The position numbers and the translations under genes were made by a program. Below, in pieces: positions 49,901 through 61,332 of a DNA stretch of 64,000 nt (positions within the stretch are counted from its first letter, which is position 1; every line of letters starts with the position of its first letter). The stretch is from Parascedosporium putredinis (Eukaryota; Ascomycota; Sordariomycetes; Microascales; Microascaceae), in NCBI GenBank assembly GCA_949357655.1, contig CASHTG010000012.1, positions 2,294,001 through 2,358,000 of the forward strand, in the 5' to 3' direction. The notes under the pieces are model-generated. The model saw only the letters and a list, made by a program, of their open reading frames with translations. It was not told the DNA's origin and ran no database searches.

Positions 49901-51825
49901 AATCGAGGACGGGGACGGGCTCGCACGTGAGGAGCCCATTTTTACCGCCCAAGATCAATCCATAGATGCATTGGATATTAATATGAACACGCCGGCCAGA
50001 GGAAGAGGAAGAGCTTCTCCCTGTCGCAATCGGCCCAATGGACACGCCGACCGAGGTCGTGCTCGCGGGCAGCACTTTGGCTGTATTATAAATTCGCCGG
50101 TTCCATCTGGACATGCTCGCGTCTGCTCACGTTACCCTTTTTGGCCCCTCAATCTTCAATGTTCCCACTCTGTGCATCCATCGCCCTGAGCCAACCTTGC
50201 CTCCCGTGTAAGAGCCTCGGGCTGTGGGGACAAATGGTGATGGTGATGGGGAAGATCCATTGCATTTGCCACACGTGCCTGGCGACATACATGGATGAAG
50301 GAGGGCAGAGCGAGAGAACGAGAGAAAGAGGGAAAGAAGAAAAGAAATAGAGGTGATTCCCGGAAGGGGGTTTGGAATTTGTGCGGATGATATCAATTGA
50401 TGGGGATCCATTGGGATTTGATTTCCCCCTTCCGGCGCCGCTCTATTCCCGCCCTCCTCGAGTCGTCGGTTCACAAACGCGGGCTCACCTCTGGTTATCC
50501 GGCAGAATTCAACTGCCTGTAACGAATGAGTTTCACAAAACCCGCCCTCCGCCGAGCAACTACCCTTCACGTTCCCAAGTGTGAAAGCGGGCGGGAATTC
50601 GTTGTCTGACACTTCTTTCGCCAATCCCTTGCTCTTCGCTTCAATCTTGTCCTTGGCGGTTCAATGTTCCCTCCTTGGCCCCCTCGGCCCCTCTCCTCGG
50701 GCGCACACATTTTCCCTCACGCAACCTCCATCTACGTGTTCCATCTCCTCTTTGTGGGGGACACCTTTTTTCCTTTCTTCTCTTTTCTAGTGCTCTCTTC
50801 TTCCTTGCCTCTTTTGGGGCGAAGCCATATTGCATACATATACATCTATGGATCCAGTGTATATATATCTATATAGATAGATCGATCAATGAGCAGATAT
50901 ATACATTCATTGCTTCTCGAGAAACGGGTGGCTTACCCTTTGCAGTCCTTTCAACCACATATCGCTAGAGTCCACCTCCAAATCTTTTGCCGGTGCATGC
51001 TTGATCCTCCCGTCTTGGACAAACCCCCATCTTTGCTCAGCCTGTGTGTCTCTCGCGATTTGTTCGTCCATATGCGGCTATAACGGATCGGTCACAGTCC
51101 CTCTTATACCGGAATACCCTTTTAAAGTGCTCTGTTTCGTCTTTGTTTCCTTCTCGCTCTCGTTGCCCTTCCGGATTTCTCAACCTCCTCGTCCATTCTG
51201 CCTCGCCCTATCCTTTTTTTTTTCGCGAGTCCCACGCTATCTTACCTTTCGACTTACTGACCGCCTTCACACTCGTCCTCTTCAGACCCAAGTATCTTGA
51301 CAAGGCTACGCGGCTCTCGCGATGCGTGGTCGTTTGTCGCTTAGCCCAGGTCCCGACTGACTTACACCCCCTCTCATAATATCATCAACCTAAAAGACCT
51401 TTGCGCTTGTTAGATCGATCCCCTTAAGGACTCGCCCGGGGAGAAAGCTCTCTTAAAGAGAAAAGAAAGCTCAGGGAACGGTGTTGTTCGCTTCTTCTAG
51501 ATAATTAATAGTCTCTCTGTGTCCTTTTCCCATCCCCTCCCTTCACACCCGCGAGCGAACCGATCCAGCACCGACGACATCGTCTAGTGAAAGCCCACCC
51601 CTCCGCCCCGCGCCGCCCTCCCACCTCAGCTCCTCCTGCTGGACTGGAGGCGCATCCCGACTCCCTTAACTGTCTACACGCCATGCCACGAGCCATGCCT
51701 ATAGAAGGGACAGATTCCACAATGTGGACGGACGAAGAAAAGCGCTACCTTCGCGCCATTCTACGGCACGACTTTACCGAAACCCCGCCACCGAAGAGCT
51801 CCGCCGAGCGCTACACGCGAGGAGG
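46985..51825. other. Intergenic between divergent DUF3433 and GTPase genes
   Basis: About 4.8 kb with no supported gene; both promoters lie here. The leader of the GTPase gene (51100-51560) is pyrimidine-rich. A frame at 51587-51829 ends just over the GTPase start and could be part of its leader or a longer N-terminus (see that gene). ATATATATCTATATAGATAGATCGATC-like AT/GATA simple sequence lies near 50858-50886. Otherwise nothing is seen. Confidence 0.5.
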
Positions 51826-52917
51826 ATGAACGGCGGTGGCGGTCCCACGTCCCCCAAGAACCACATTCGGAACAACGATAGCAAACCCCCGGTAGGAGTT
51901 TAGGGTGCTAGTAATTGGGGCCAAGGGTGTTGGAAAGACATCTATTCTCACTAGGGTAAGACCATTGCTTTCAAGCTGCTATACCTGCCTCCCTTTTGCC
52001 TTTTACGATGGACGGGCACCGTGCCGTGGCCAGCCGACTGTTCAAGCTCTCTATCTCAACCGCCCACGTGTGCCCGGACATTGGCCCTCCTTCCTACTAC
52101 GACAAAGCGCAGGAGGAGAAGGGCGCGAGAAAAGAAGAAGAAAAAAGAGGAAACAAGGAAACCCGAGACTAATACTAGCCCCCCCACCACCACTCTAGAT
52201 CTGCAAAGGCCGCCTCCCCATGCCAGAAGAGCCCTACGACCCCCTCTACGAGCAAGGATGCCGCCAAGTCACCGAGATCGACGGCCAAAACTACACCATC
52301 GACGCCCTCGAAATGCCGTCCAAGCACCTATGGCGCGACGACCTCGTCCAGCAAGCCATCAACATCACCGAGGCCGCCATCGTCGTGTACGACGTCACCG
52401 ACCCGGACTCCTCCGCCTCGCCCGCGGCCTGCACGAGCTGATCCGCGACACCATTGCCGGCGGCCCCCTCGCCGGACCCAGCAACCCGCTCGTGGAGCAG
52501 CAGCCCATGGGCGTCGCGCCGGGGTTTCAGGCCGGCGGTGCCGTCAACGGCGTGCCGAGTGGCAGCGGCGCGCGAGAATACGCGCTCCTCCTGGTGGGGA
52601 ACAAGTCCGACGCCGGGGACGACGCGCGGAGGATCGCGTACTCGGACGGGTCCAAGGTCGCGGCGTCGTGGCACGTCAAGACGAGCTTCATGGAGGTCTC
52701 GGCCATGACGGGGAACCAAATCACCCTCTTGTTTCCCAAGATCGGCAAGGAGATACTGACCTTGCGCTCCATCAACCAGCAGCGCAAGGAGTTTGCCGAG
52801 AAGATGGAGAGGATGAAGGCCGAGGCGCACGAGGTCCAGGTTAGGAGGAAGCAAGGTGGCCTTTGGCGGCGGCTGAGCCGGTCCTTTTTCACGAGGAGGG
52901 AGGTTGCCCAGATTTGA
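51826..52917 (+). CDS. Atypical Ras-like small GTPase
   Basis: Ras-superfamily GTPase of a kind found in filamentous fungi; cellular role unknown. Two exons, 51826-51955 and 52199-52917, flank a 243-base intron (GGTAAG donor, CTCTAG acceptor). The P-loop is GAKGVGKTS (about 32-40) and the guanine-specificity motif NKSD is intact. Other motifs are altered: the switch I threonine is replaced (YDPLYEQG for YDPTIED), the switch II DTAGQ position reads LEMPSK, and the SAK motif reads SAM. About 40 residues rich in Gly/Pro are inserted before NKSD. The C-terminus has no CAAX box but a basic, aromatic GLWRRLSRSFFTRR tail that could bind membranes. Three one-base gaps are needed: C run near 51885, A near 51902, T near 52412. 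With them the length is 284 codons. The start at 51826 is the best ATG, but an open frame upstream (51587) could add an N-terminus. Confidence 0.88.
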
Positions 52918-54606
52918 TGCGTTCGCGCGTCTCCGCCTTTCTTCTTTATATTCCGTTTTCTCCTTTGGGTTCTTTTTTGTTTTCTTTTCTGCTTCTCTCT
53001 TTTCACTCGTTAGAGGGGGCAAGGACTGTTTTGATTCATTACATTCTGGGTTTATGGGTGTTAGGTAGGGGTCTTCGGTCTGGATTCGGGCGTGTAGATG
53101 GCGTTTTATCCTTTTCTTATCCATGTTCCTGCTATAATCTCTAGTTATTCTCTCTTCCTTTCTCTTCTCTTTACATGTTACCCTCCAGAAGTTTCCTACG
53201 TTTCCTTTCTCTTTTTCTTTTGTTTCTTCTTATCTTGTCCTCTTCTCCCCGCCACTCTCTCTGGGCAGAACCTTCTTGCGCCCTTCTGCTATGGCCTGCG
53301 CACCTACGGTCCGATACCTTTTTCCTTCTGCTTACCCTAACCCTAGGTCTGACCCCTAAAATGGGCTTCATGTCGTGAGATAGACAAACACATTCTTTTG
53401 CAAATCGGCAGCTGAATACATTCCTTATCAATTTCTCTTCTTGCACCCTATACACTCTCTCTTCTCTTCTTCTAGTTTGCATTTGAAATCACTGGGTACA
53501 ACTAACACAGGAAGAGAAGACGCCCGGGAGGGCACTTTGGTCCATCTCAACACTGACTCTAGTCGTGGTATGGGGATAGGAACGTCCATAAGTTGGTGGA
53601 CGGATGCGTCAGCCCGCGAACCATCGATACCTCTACATTTGATCAATGTCCTCCCACGAGTACATGTAAAATTGAGGGGTTCAACCTGATTTCTACAAGT
53701 AGCACCACCACATACACACACACTTGTACAATGTGCCTGCCATGGTTCAATCTACCAACAGTGAAGCCACTCAAACACCAGCAGTTGAAAAGTAAGAACG
53801 TGTAACCGTTTTTCTTTAAAAGAATTATTCTTGCCTATAGCCTATATAAGACATGCATTTTCCACTAGCTCCTCGTCTAGTCTTTCTATTCACTTATACT
53901 CCAGTACGGCTATTGGGGAAACTTGAAAAATGGGGTGTAGCGTGGTGGTTCTGGTGACTTGCATCATCTGACAGACCCAGCGCGACCCCGCCTCCTAAAC
54001 TGCCCAGCCAAAGGCACCCGCTATCACACGCAATGGGTTCCCCGGGGTCCGCGGGGACAGCCGGGTGAAATCGACCATGGATGCACTTACTAGCACCTCG
54101 GTGTGCTTGGCGCGTGTGGTCCTGCATGTTGGCTTCTGGTCAGGCGGTGGCGCCTCTTGGTGACCGAGCCCGTGGTGGGGGAGGAAGTAACTAGGGAAAA
54201 AAAAAAAAAAAGGCAATGGTAATGAACCGGTGATGCACTGAATTGTGTGTGTTTTGACGCCATGGGGATGCTCTATTCTAAGGTCGTTTTCGAATGGGTA
54301 TTATGGGCAAGGTACTCTGTGTGATTGGTCGGCTCGACGCCTCCGGCGATGGTGCAACAGTGATAACACCACAAAACTTGTGAGCTTATTATGTTGATGA
54401 TAATCCAACTGCCGAGAAAAGACGCGACACCTAACAGGAAATGGTGCAGGGTAAAGGGGGTTTTTGTAGGCCCCTCCCCTTATCTTCACCTCTCGGATAT
54501 ACATTACGCAGATATCGCTGTCTGCGATTCAATTGATAGGCTTTACTAGCCTGTGAATGTGACATACATGTGCTGGGAAAGGACAAAAGGAACAAGGGAG
54601 AAAGTT
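52918..54606. other. Convergent 3' intergenic region, GTPase and SUR7
   Basis: About 1.7 kb holding the 3' ends of two convergent genes. It is T/C-rich from 52940 to 53260. A CCCTAACCCTA string (two telomere-type units) lies at about 53336-53347 and a run of 15 A at 54197-54211. No gene is seen. Confidence 0.5.
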
Positions 54607-55565
54607 TCAGGTTGAAGAGACCCTCGCCGAGGAGGTCTGCGCGCTTCTCCTCTTGTTAATAAAATCCTGGACGCTGAAGCGCTTCTTCTCCGAAACACGC
54701 GGCGAATTGGCGGAATCTGGGGTACACTCCCCATCCCGGTGCTTGTAGGTATGGCAGCAACAGCCGACAGCGGAGTGAAGGAAGAAGGCGGTGACGGTAA
54801 GCAGGGCCGCGATCCACATAGAGGCCAACATGACGGGGCTAAGGTCGACGCCGATGTTGAGCTCGGACTGGAGGGTGAGGGCGTACTTGGCGGCGACGCT
54901 GAAAACGGTGGCGAGGACTGTTGCGCCGCCGACGAGGATGGAATCGATGAGGGCAAAGGAGACGATGGGTATACACCATCCGCGGGAGCGGAGAGTAAGA
55001 GGGGTGAGGAACATGAGGATGAAGCAGAGGACGATGCCAACGATGAAGAAGGCCCACATCACCTGCTGGCCAAGACGGAGGAGGTCGAGAATCGTGAGGA
55101 CCTGAGTCGGCAGGGCAATCTTTGCACCGGCCAGGAGCTCATCCATGAGAATCTCGACCGGGTTGAACCAGTAAAACCTTCGGGGAGTTGAGCAGAAGAC
55201 AATTCCTCTGCAAAAGAGAGCAATGGCAACCAAATATTAGTACCCGCGCGAAATCGGGAGCTGAGCTTGCCAGCGGGGAGGAGGGGAAGAAGGGTGACGT
55301 ACTCATCGTTGAAACCTTCGCAGAAATTCCATAGGCCTACTTGGTAGAAGTCGTGAAGTCCAAGGCTACGCGCCACAGAGTTCAAGAGGCGAGCGTTGGG
55401 AGCATCCAGGGGGATGACGTTGGCAACTTGAAGCTTGAAGAAGTAGATGTCTCGTAAGACGGCCTTGTCGCTCGTGTTGCCAATGATGACAAGAATGAGA
55501 AAGATGACCGAGATGAAGTAGCAGCCAGAGGCCACAAAGACGGCGTTTTTCCTATGGTCCGTCAT
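54607..55565 (-). CDS. SUR7-family four-helix plasma-membrane protein
   Basis: Tetraspan membrane protein of the SUR7/PalI group, which in fungi associates with eisosomes or cortical patches and affects wall integrity. Two exons (55565-55303 and 55207-54607) join across a 95-base intron with GTACGT and TTTGCAG ends, giving 287 residues with no frame break. Helix 1 is VFVASGCYFISVIFLILVIIG (8-28 region). The extracellular loop has the family signature GLWNFCEG followed by a second cysteine in GIVFCS, and YWFNPVEIL. Three more helices follow: WAFFIVGIVLCFILMFLTPL, the VSFALIDSILVGGATVLATV segment, and MWIAALLTVTAFFLHSAVG, ended by the CCC triplet typical of the family. The tail is short and basic. 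ATG at 55565 gives the expected short cytosolic N-terminus. The family is clear; which member is not. Confidence 0.88.
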
Positions 55566-58500
55566 GATGAGTGTGAAGGCGGTTCCCTAGGGGTGTTGTA
55601 AATGCAGAGTGGATGAATTTGTTGATCGGAGAGGCCGTTGAGCAAGGCGTTGTAACAACCTGGACCTGGCAGGCGAACGAAAGCGTCTTCAAGACGAGGG
55701 TATTCAAGGCAGAGATGGGATTCGCTTCAAGAAAAAAGGAACCACGTTTCCCTGTCGAAAACGAAACGAAAAAAGGAACTAAGAATGAAGTGCGGGAGAA
55801 AGCAAGGTAAGATGGAAGCAGAGCAATACGAGTCTGGACACCGACACCTCTAGTGCGATGAATCGGTGTGCGTGTTGTCGAGTTCAAGCCCAGCTTAACA
55901 GAAGCTCATCGAGTTTGCTGGGGCCAAAAACCCGAACTGCTCTATAATAAGAATAGATCGGGGAAAAAAGAAGAGATAAGAAAAGGTCACCCGGTAGTAT
56001 GCCGTACAAGGGGAAGTGCGGGACTAGGGTCTTTCCCGGGCCAACACCACCTTCTTTTTGGTTTCCTCTCCCGATGCAACGAATGGTCGTCGGTTCAATA
56101 GATCATTCGTCAATTGTCGCGCTCTTTCGAAAACGGAAGACAGGGCTGACCAAAATAACAACGTGATGGACTAGGGTGGGTTGGTCGAGGGCTCCTCGGC
56201 CGGTGGGCAGAGGACTTCCACGCGGTGAGCAAGGTGCGCGACGGGGAGGCTCAGAAGCTGGATGCGCGTGAGTCGAAGCGAGCGCAGGCACCCAGAGTCA
56301 GCTGGTTTCTGTAAGCGCGAGTTCGCGCAACAGAGGGCCTCGTGGGAAGTTGTGCGTGGGTTCGTGGGCGCGGGGGTGCGCGAGGCCGGCCTGTGGATCT
56401 ACGGCACAGAGAGTTCACGGGAAGGGAGGGGTGAGCCGATAGTGAGGCTGTCGTGTTTTTTGGTCCCGTCCGGACCTTGGGGGCCGGATCTGATGAGAAC
56501 AGGGGGTCTAGGGCGCTTCTGCGTCAAGGTATTCGGAGGGACGACGATTGACTGGGTGAGGATGGCCCAGGTTAGGCGCAAGGGGCGCTGAGTCAGCGGT
56601 AATTGGGTTTGGGTTCCCAGGGGTATTGTCACATCAAAAACGTGAGAATAGAAGCTTGTGGTACCTGAACGGACCAGGTCAACCAGCTCAAATCTGGCCC
56701 TCAATGACTGGATAGCAGCGACCAGGAGGGGACTGAAGGAATCAAACCCTCCCTGAGAGGTCCACTGCGGCGCGTCGAGGTGGGCGATTTTTTTATCGAG
56801 GATTCCGTCGCGAGCAAGGCGAGTTTGGGAATGCAGGGCGCCAACGAGCTGTGTGCAAGTGGGTGGGAACTGTCTGAGACGTATGGGTTACAAGTCGAAA
56901 GGGTACTTCCCTATCTAAAAGAACTGTTGGCAACGGGAAGAAGAGGTGGAGAACTGGGCGAGATGGAGATGGAGACGGACAAGCCAGAGAAGATCCACGA
57001 AAACAAGAGAAAATCCTCCAAAAGGCCAAGCTTGGAGCATACGAATCCGGTGGATTAGGTGGAGAAAAAGAAAGTTGATCGGTGATACTCAGGCCCCGTC
57101 GATCCAAACTAAACTGACGCTCAACAGGAAAGGGAGAGGAGGATGGAGGGGAGGGATGAGGTGCGTGAAGGGAGAAAGGGTGGGCCCGCGACATCCGCCA
57201 CGTTCATGTCCAACAAGCGTGCGGGATCGGGGATGAACAAAAGCAGCCCAACATGGTTTGTCTCGAGTTGCGGCGCCCCGGCGTCATGGTCAATCTGGAA
57301 AAGCCAGGCATCAACGGAAAACTTGAATCCATGGCAGGATGGACAAGGAACGGAAACCGGGGCGACACTGTGTGGCTCCGTGGCATCACATTACGGATTT
57401 GCATTGGAATCGTTGATGTAATACTTGGCAGGTCCCACTGGTATTATTGTCGAGTCAGATCAGATCGGGCGAAGCTCCAGGGAGAAAGAAAAAAAAAAGG
57501 GCCCTTCATTCCACAACCGCCGCGCTAAACGAAGCAGTCCCCTCCGTTTTGCGCGTCCCCTTCCGGATCGAATAGCTCGATTAGACGGGGTCTGCACGTA
57601 CAGACCGCTACAACAGGACAGCGGGACATGTGAAGCCAATTGATCGGGCGGCGATGCAATTGGATTGATGTGGCCAGCCATGAGCTTGCCATGCCGAGTG
57701 GCCCTCCCATCTGTTCTCGTCCGTCCTATCCTAGAGATATCAAATGTAATAGCGACCAGGACCGAGCACGCCTACATAAATTGAATGAAGAGCCTTTTGA
57801 TCCACCCCGCCACTAAGAAATCATAAGCGTAAACCAAGAAAACAAGGTTTGTCCTCCATCGGGGATAGCGGTGCCGCGTGGGAAGGCGCAGCAGCTGCTT
57901 CCGTCTTCAATTCTCCTGTGACGCGCAAGCAGCGCTCGACCAAGCTCCCTTGGGCCCTTTGGGTTCAGCAGGGCCTGTTTAGGTCCTTGGTTTTTGGCCT
58001 GCCGTTTGCTCCACTCTCGTGTTCCACCGGTTGGCTGGCAGACCAAAGCAAGCCCTGCCACTTTTTCGCCAATCCCGCCCATCACAAGTTTGTGAATTCG
58101 TCCTTGGCCTTCGTGTCGTGTGAATAGCCATTCTTTATGCCCTTATGCTGAACTATGCGATCGCCAGGTGGCTCCCGCTTCCCTTCTTCTTTGCTTTCTC
58201 CTTCCTTTTTTGTTATTTTCTCCAGATTTTGTGCCCGATTCAAGGGCCTTGGACAAAATGCCACATACAAATCCAAATCGCCTCGAGGGCTGTGCTCCTT
58301 GGAAAAAAAAGTTGCCGCCCACGTACCATTTCTCGGGAAGCGCGGCTCCCAAGACTTGAGCTAGAAATTACATCAAACGGCGCAGCCTGGTTCCGTAACT
58401 GTGGCGTAATCTACCAAAGAGATACGAATGCACGGCAGACATCAAGGGGAGTTTGATCAAAGCAATAAGGATGGAAGGGGGCAAAGTGGAGAGATTGCAT

Positions 58501-59978
58501 CGACGGAGCCAAGTCACACACAAAGGACGTTGAAGGTTATTACACGCTCATAATTCACTATGGGATGTAAGCTTGAACGTCTCGTTACGCGTATTGTAAT
58601 AGTCGCCAGTCGATCACAGGGAGTGTGGCTATCGGTTCCTTGAGGGATCGTCCGCAAGAGCCGTGCAAGGACAGGAGATCAACGGTTCGCCAGCCAGGAG
58701 GTATCAGTATTCCTTCAGCTCGAGCGATGCGCCAGCCAAGGGGACCAAACACGCCGCTGTCCTCGCTTGGCGACAAGTCGGGCTCGGCGTTGGAGAACGA
58801 CAGGCTAGGAGGCGTCGGGAAGTAACCAAACAGCGAGATGACGGTGGGGAATCCTGCCCAGGCCGCCGTTGGCCAGGGTCAATCACAATAGGTCCATGAC
58901 TATGGATCTCTGGGCCCATTCTTAAAAAAATGTCCTCGCTATTAATACTTCCAGCACCAGGTGCGACCTGGCCTGGCCGGCGGCCTGGAGTTCCGGGGAG
59001 ATGGATACGGGCTAGCTAGTTCGCCGCGAAAAACTGCTTTTGAAGTCGGCCACCGACGAATGTTAAACAGCTGCCGTCCCCCTTCTCCCCTCCATCCTTG
59101 AGCTATTCCGTGAACATACTTGTAGGGCTGGAGAGCACGTCACCTGTCCACACCCTCCCATTGTTTTTCTTCGCCTTTGACGACTTAACCTCCGCCTGAC
59201 GAGATCACCAGGCCGTCACCCTCCTTCGACGTGCTTGCACGAGTGCGTGCATGTGTGTGCCCGCATTAATTCTTCTTTCCGATCGGACCAGAAGCTTTCA
59301 AGAGCATCCATAGCAACAATTCCTCAAGGAAACGTCAACATAATAGTCCCCTTGGCCACGACCAATTTGGCGGGAGGCAACAAGATTACATCCGGGGGTC
59401 CTTAAAGCAGACTCCGCTTTCTTTTTCTCTTTATTTACGCTGCCTTGGTCCGGCACCCTGGTTTCCCGCTCCGGTTGTTGTTTAAGAATTGGTGTTTTTT
59501 TCTTTGATCTTGCAGCCCAGGAAAAACCAAAGAAGAGGGTCAAAAGGAGACACGCCCCTCATTACCAAGATCCTCGAACCCTCCCTTGAGTTGCCGCTTG
59601 AGCCGACCGTCCTTGTGTTTTAATCATTCAGTCGCACCTTCTCTCTCAGCTTGGAAGGCTTGGGAAGGCTCGAAGCAGAGGAATTGAGAAATCCGGCTAG
59701 CCTGAGTCAGGTTTTGTGCCTCTCTCGCCCCTTCTGGGCCAGCCCAATTGCCAAGGGTCAAGTCTTTTGGGCAGTTCCTCCCCTCCAGTCAGCTCCCATC
59801 AATTGATCCGAGTTGGCGGTAAACATATAATTTACCCCCATCTTGCCGACACGTCTTTTGCAAACCATCAACCACCGATCATCCGCCTCTCAGAGACTCT
59901 TTTTGACTTTCGCATACCCTGATTTACTTCTGCGCCACCGCTCTAATTAGATAAGGGACCCTTGAACCGAACTCACAG
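55566..59978. other. Intergenic between divergent SUR7 and PLC-like genes
   Basis: About 4.4 kb; both promoters lie here. Frames between 56100 and 58900 overlap each other on both strands and look random. No repeat longer than simple runs is evident. Confidence 0.5.
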
Positions 59979-61332
59979 ATGGTCACGTTCAGGATGTCCC
60001 GGTTGGCCGGGTTGTTCCTGGCTGGCATAAGCTTTTCTTCACATGCTGTGGTTTTCGCCCAAGAAGGCGCCTTATCGTCCAGCGCCAGCACCACAGGCGT
60101 CAGCAAGGCGTCTCCCCTGCGAGCCGAGGAGAATTCGGCCTCGAGCACAAGTAGCAAGGACGTGACGATTTTGGTAGGGACCAAATCGATCCCTAATGAA
60201 TCGCCTACGGGCACATACGTGACCTACACGGATAGGATCACGCTGCCGACAGAAAGCACAACAGAAGAGGAGACGGTGACCTTTACTGGCTCCATATCAA
60301 CGACGTTTGCGGGCAACGCGTCGGCGACGGAAACGGGCAGCCTGCCGATCAACACGCAGCCGTGCAACAACTATATCGAGTTCTGCGAGCGCAAGTACAG
60401 CAACATCACGGTGGTGGGCTGCCACAACTCGCCATTTGTGCGCGAGGGCAGCTCGGCGGCCAACCAGCAACTGGACGTGATCCACCAACTCAACGACGGA
60501 GTGCGGTTCCTCCAAGCGCAGATTCAGTGGCCCACGGACGGCAGCAACGTGCCGCATTTCTGCCACTCGTCGTGCGATATGCTCGACGCGGGACCCATCA
60601 CGGAGTGGCTAACAACGGTGCGAGTGGGTGGACGAGCACCCCTACGATGTCGTCACCATCCTTCTCGGCAACGGCAACTACTCGCAGCCGGGACTCTACG
60701 CGCCATACATTGAGGAGAGCGGCATTCTCAAGTATGCATACAGGCCCCCGTTCGTGCCCATGGCCCTGGACGACTGGCCCACGCTGTCTGAGATGATTCT
60801 CAAGGGCAAGCGGGTCGTCATGTTTCTAGACTACGAGGCGAACCCAACCGAATACCCATGGCTGCTCGACGAGTTTTCTCAGCTGTGGGAGTCGCCATTT
60901 GACCCGGTTGACAACACATTCCCGTGCGTGGTGCAGCGACCCCCAGACCTGTCGGAGGAGTCAGCTCGCAACCGGCTGTACCTCCTTAACCACAACCTCA
61001 ACGCCGAGTTCAACCTCTTTGGCGCGACCATCCTCGTCCCAGCGGTGCCAGTACTCAACGTGACCAACGGCGAGACGGGAGAGGGTAGCCTGGGCAACTC
61101 GACAGCCGGCTGCGTAGCGGCCTGGGGCCGACCACCTAACATCCTGAACGTCGACTACTACAACTTTGGTACGCCCGAGGGCTCCGTATTCAAGGTGGCA
61201 GCCGCGTTCAACAACGTCACATACAATGGCTCGTGCTGCGGCAAATTCGTGAGCGAGGGTGCCGGAGTGGCGGCGCCTGCGCTTGTAGCTCTCGGCATGG
61301 CAGTGGCCTTTTCGGTTCTCATGTCCTCGTAA
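59979..61332 (+). CDS. Secreted/GPI-type PLC-like phosphodiesterase
   Basis: Member of the PLC-like phosphodiesterase superfamily (PI-PLC X-type TIM barrel), fungal group with unknown substrate, probably on the cell surface. ATG at 59979 starts a signal peptide (about 1-28); an ATG five codons later could also serve. A Ser/Thr-rich stretch to about 105 precedes the barrel. The first active-site histidine is in VVGCHNSPF; a second candidate is in PHFCHSSCDM. Family landmarks follow: VDEHPYDVVTILLGNGNYS, VVMFLDYEAN, LLNHNLNAEF and NVDYYNFGTPEGS. The last 20 residues are hydrophobic after a Gly/Ser linker, fitting a GPI signal. Several N-glycosylation sequons (NAS, NIT, NYS, NVT, NST, NGS) agree with secretion. 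The frame breaks once near 60618-60625, where two bases (a CG pair) appear to be missing in VREWVDEH. With them the gene has 452 codons and no intron. Confidence 0.93.

Noticed and set aside
53336..53347. Telomere-like CCCTAACCCTA
   Set aside because: Only two units inside a 3' flank; too short to indicate a chromosome end or fusion.
54197..54211. Run of 15 A as a possible retroposon tail
   Set aside because: No target-site duplication or coding remnant next to it; more likely a simple homopolymer.
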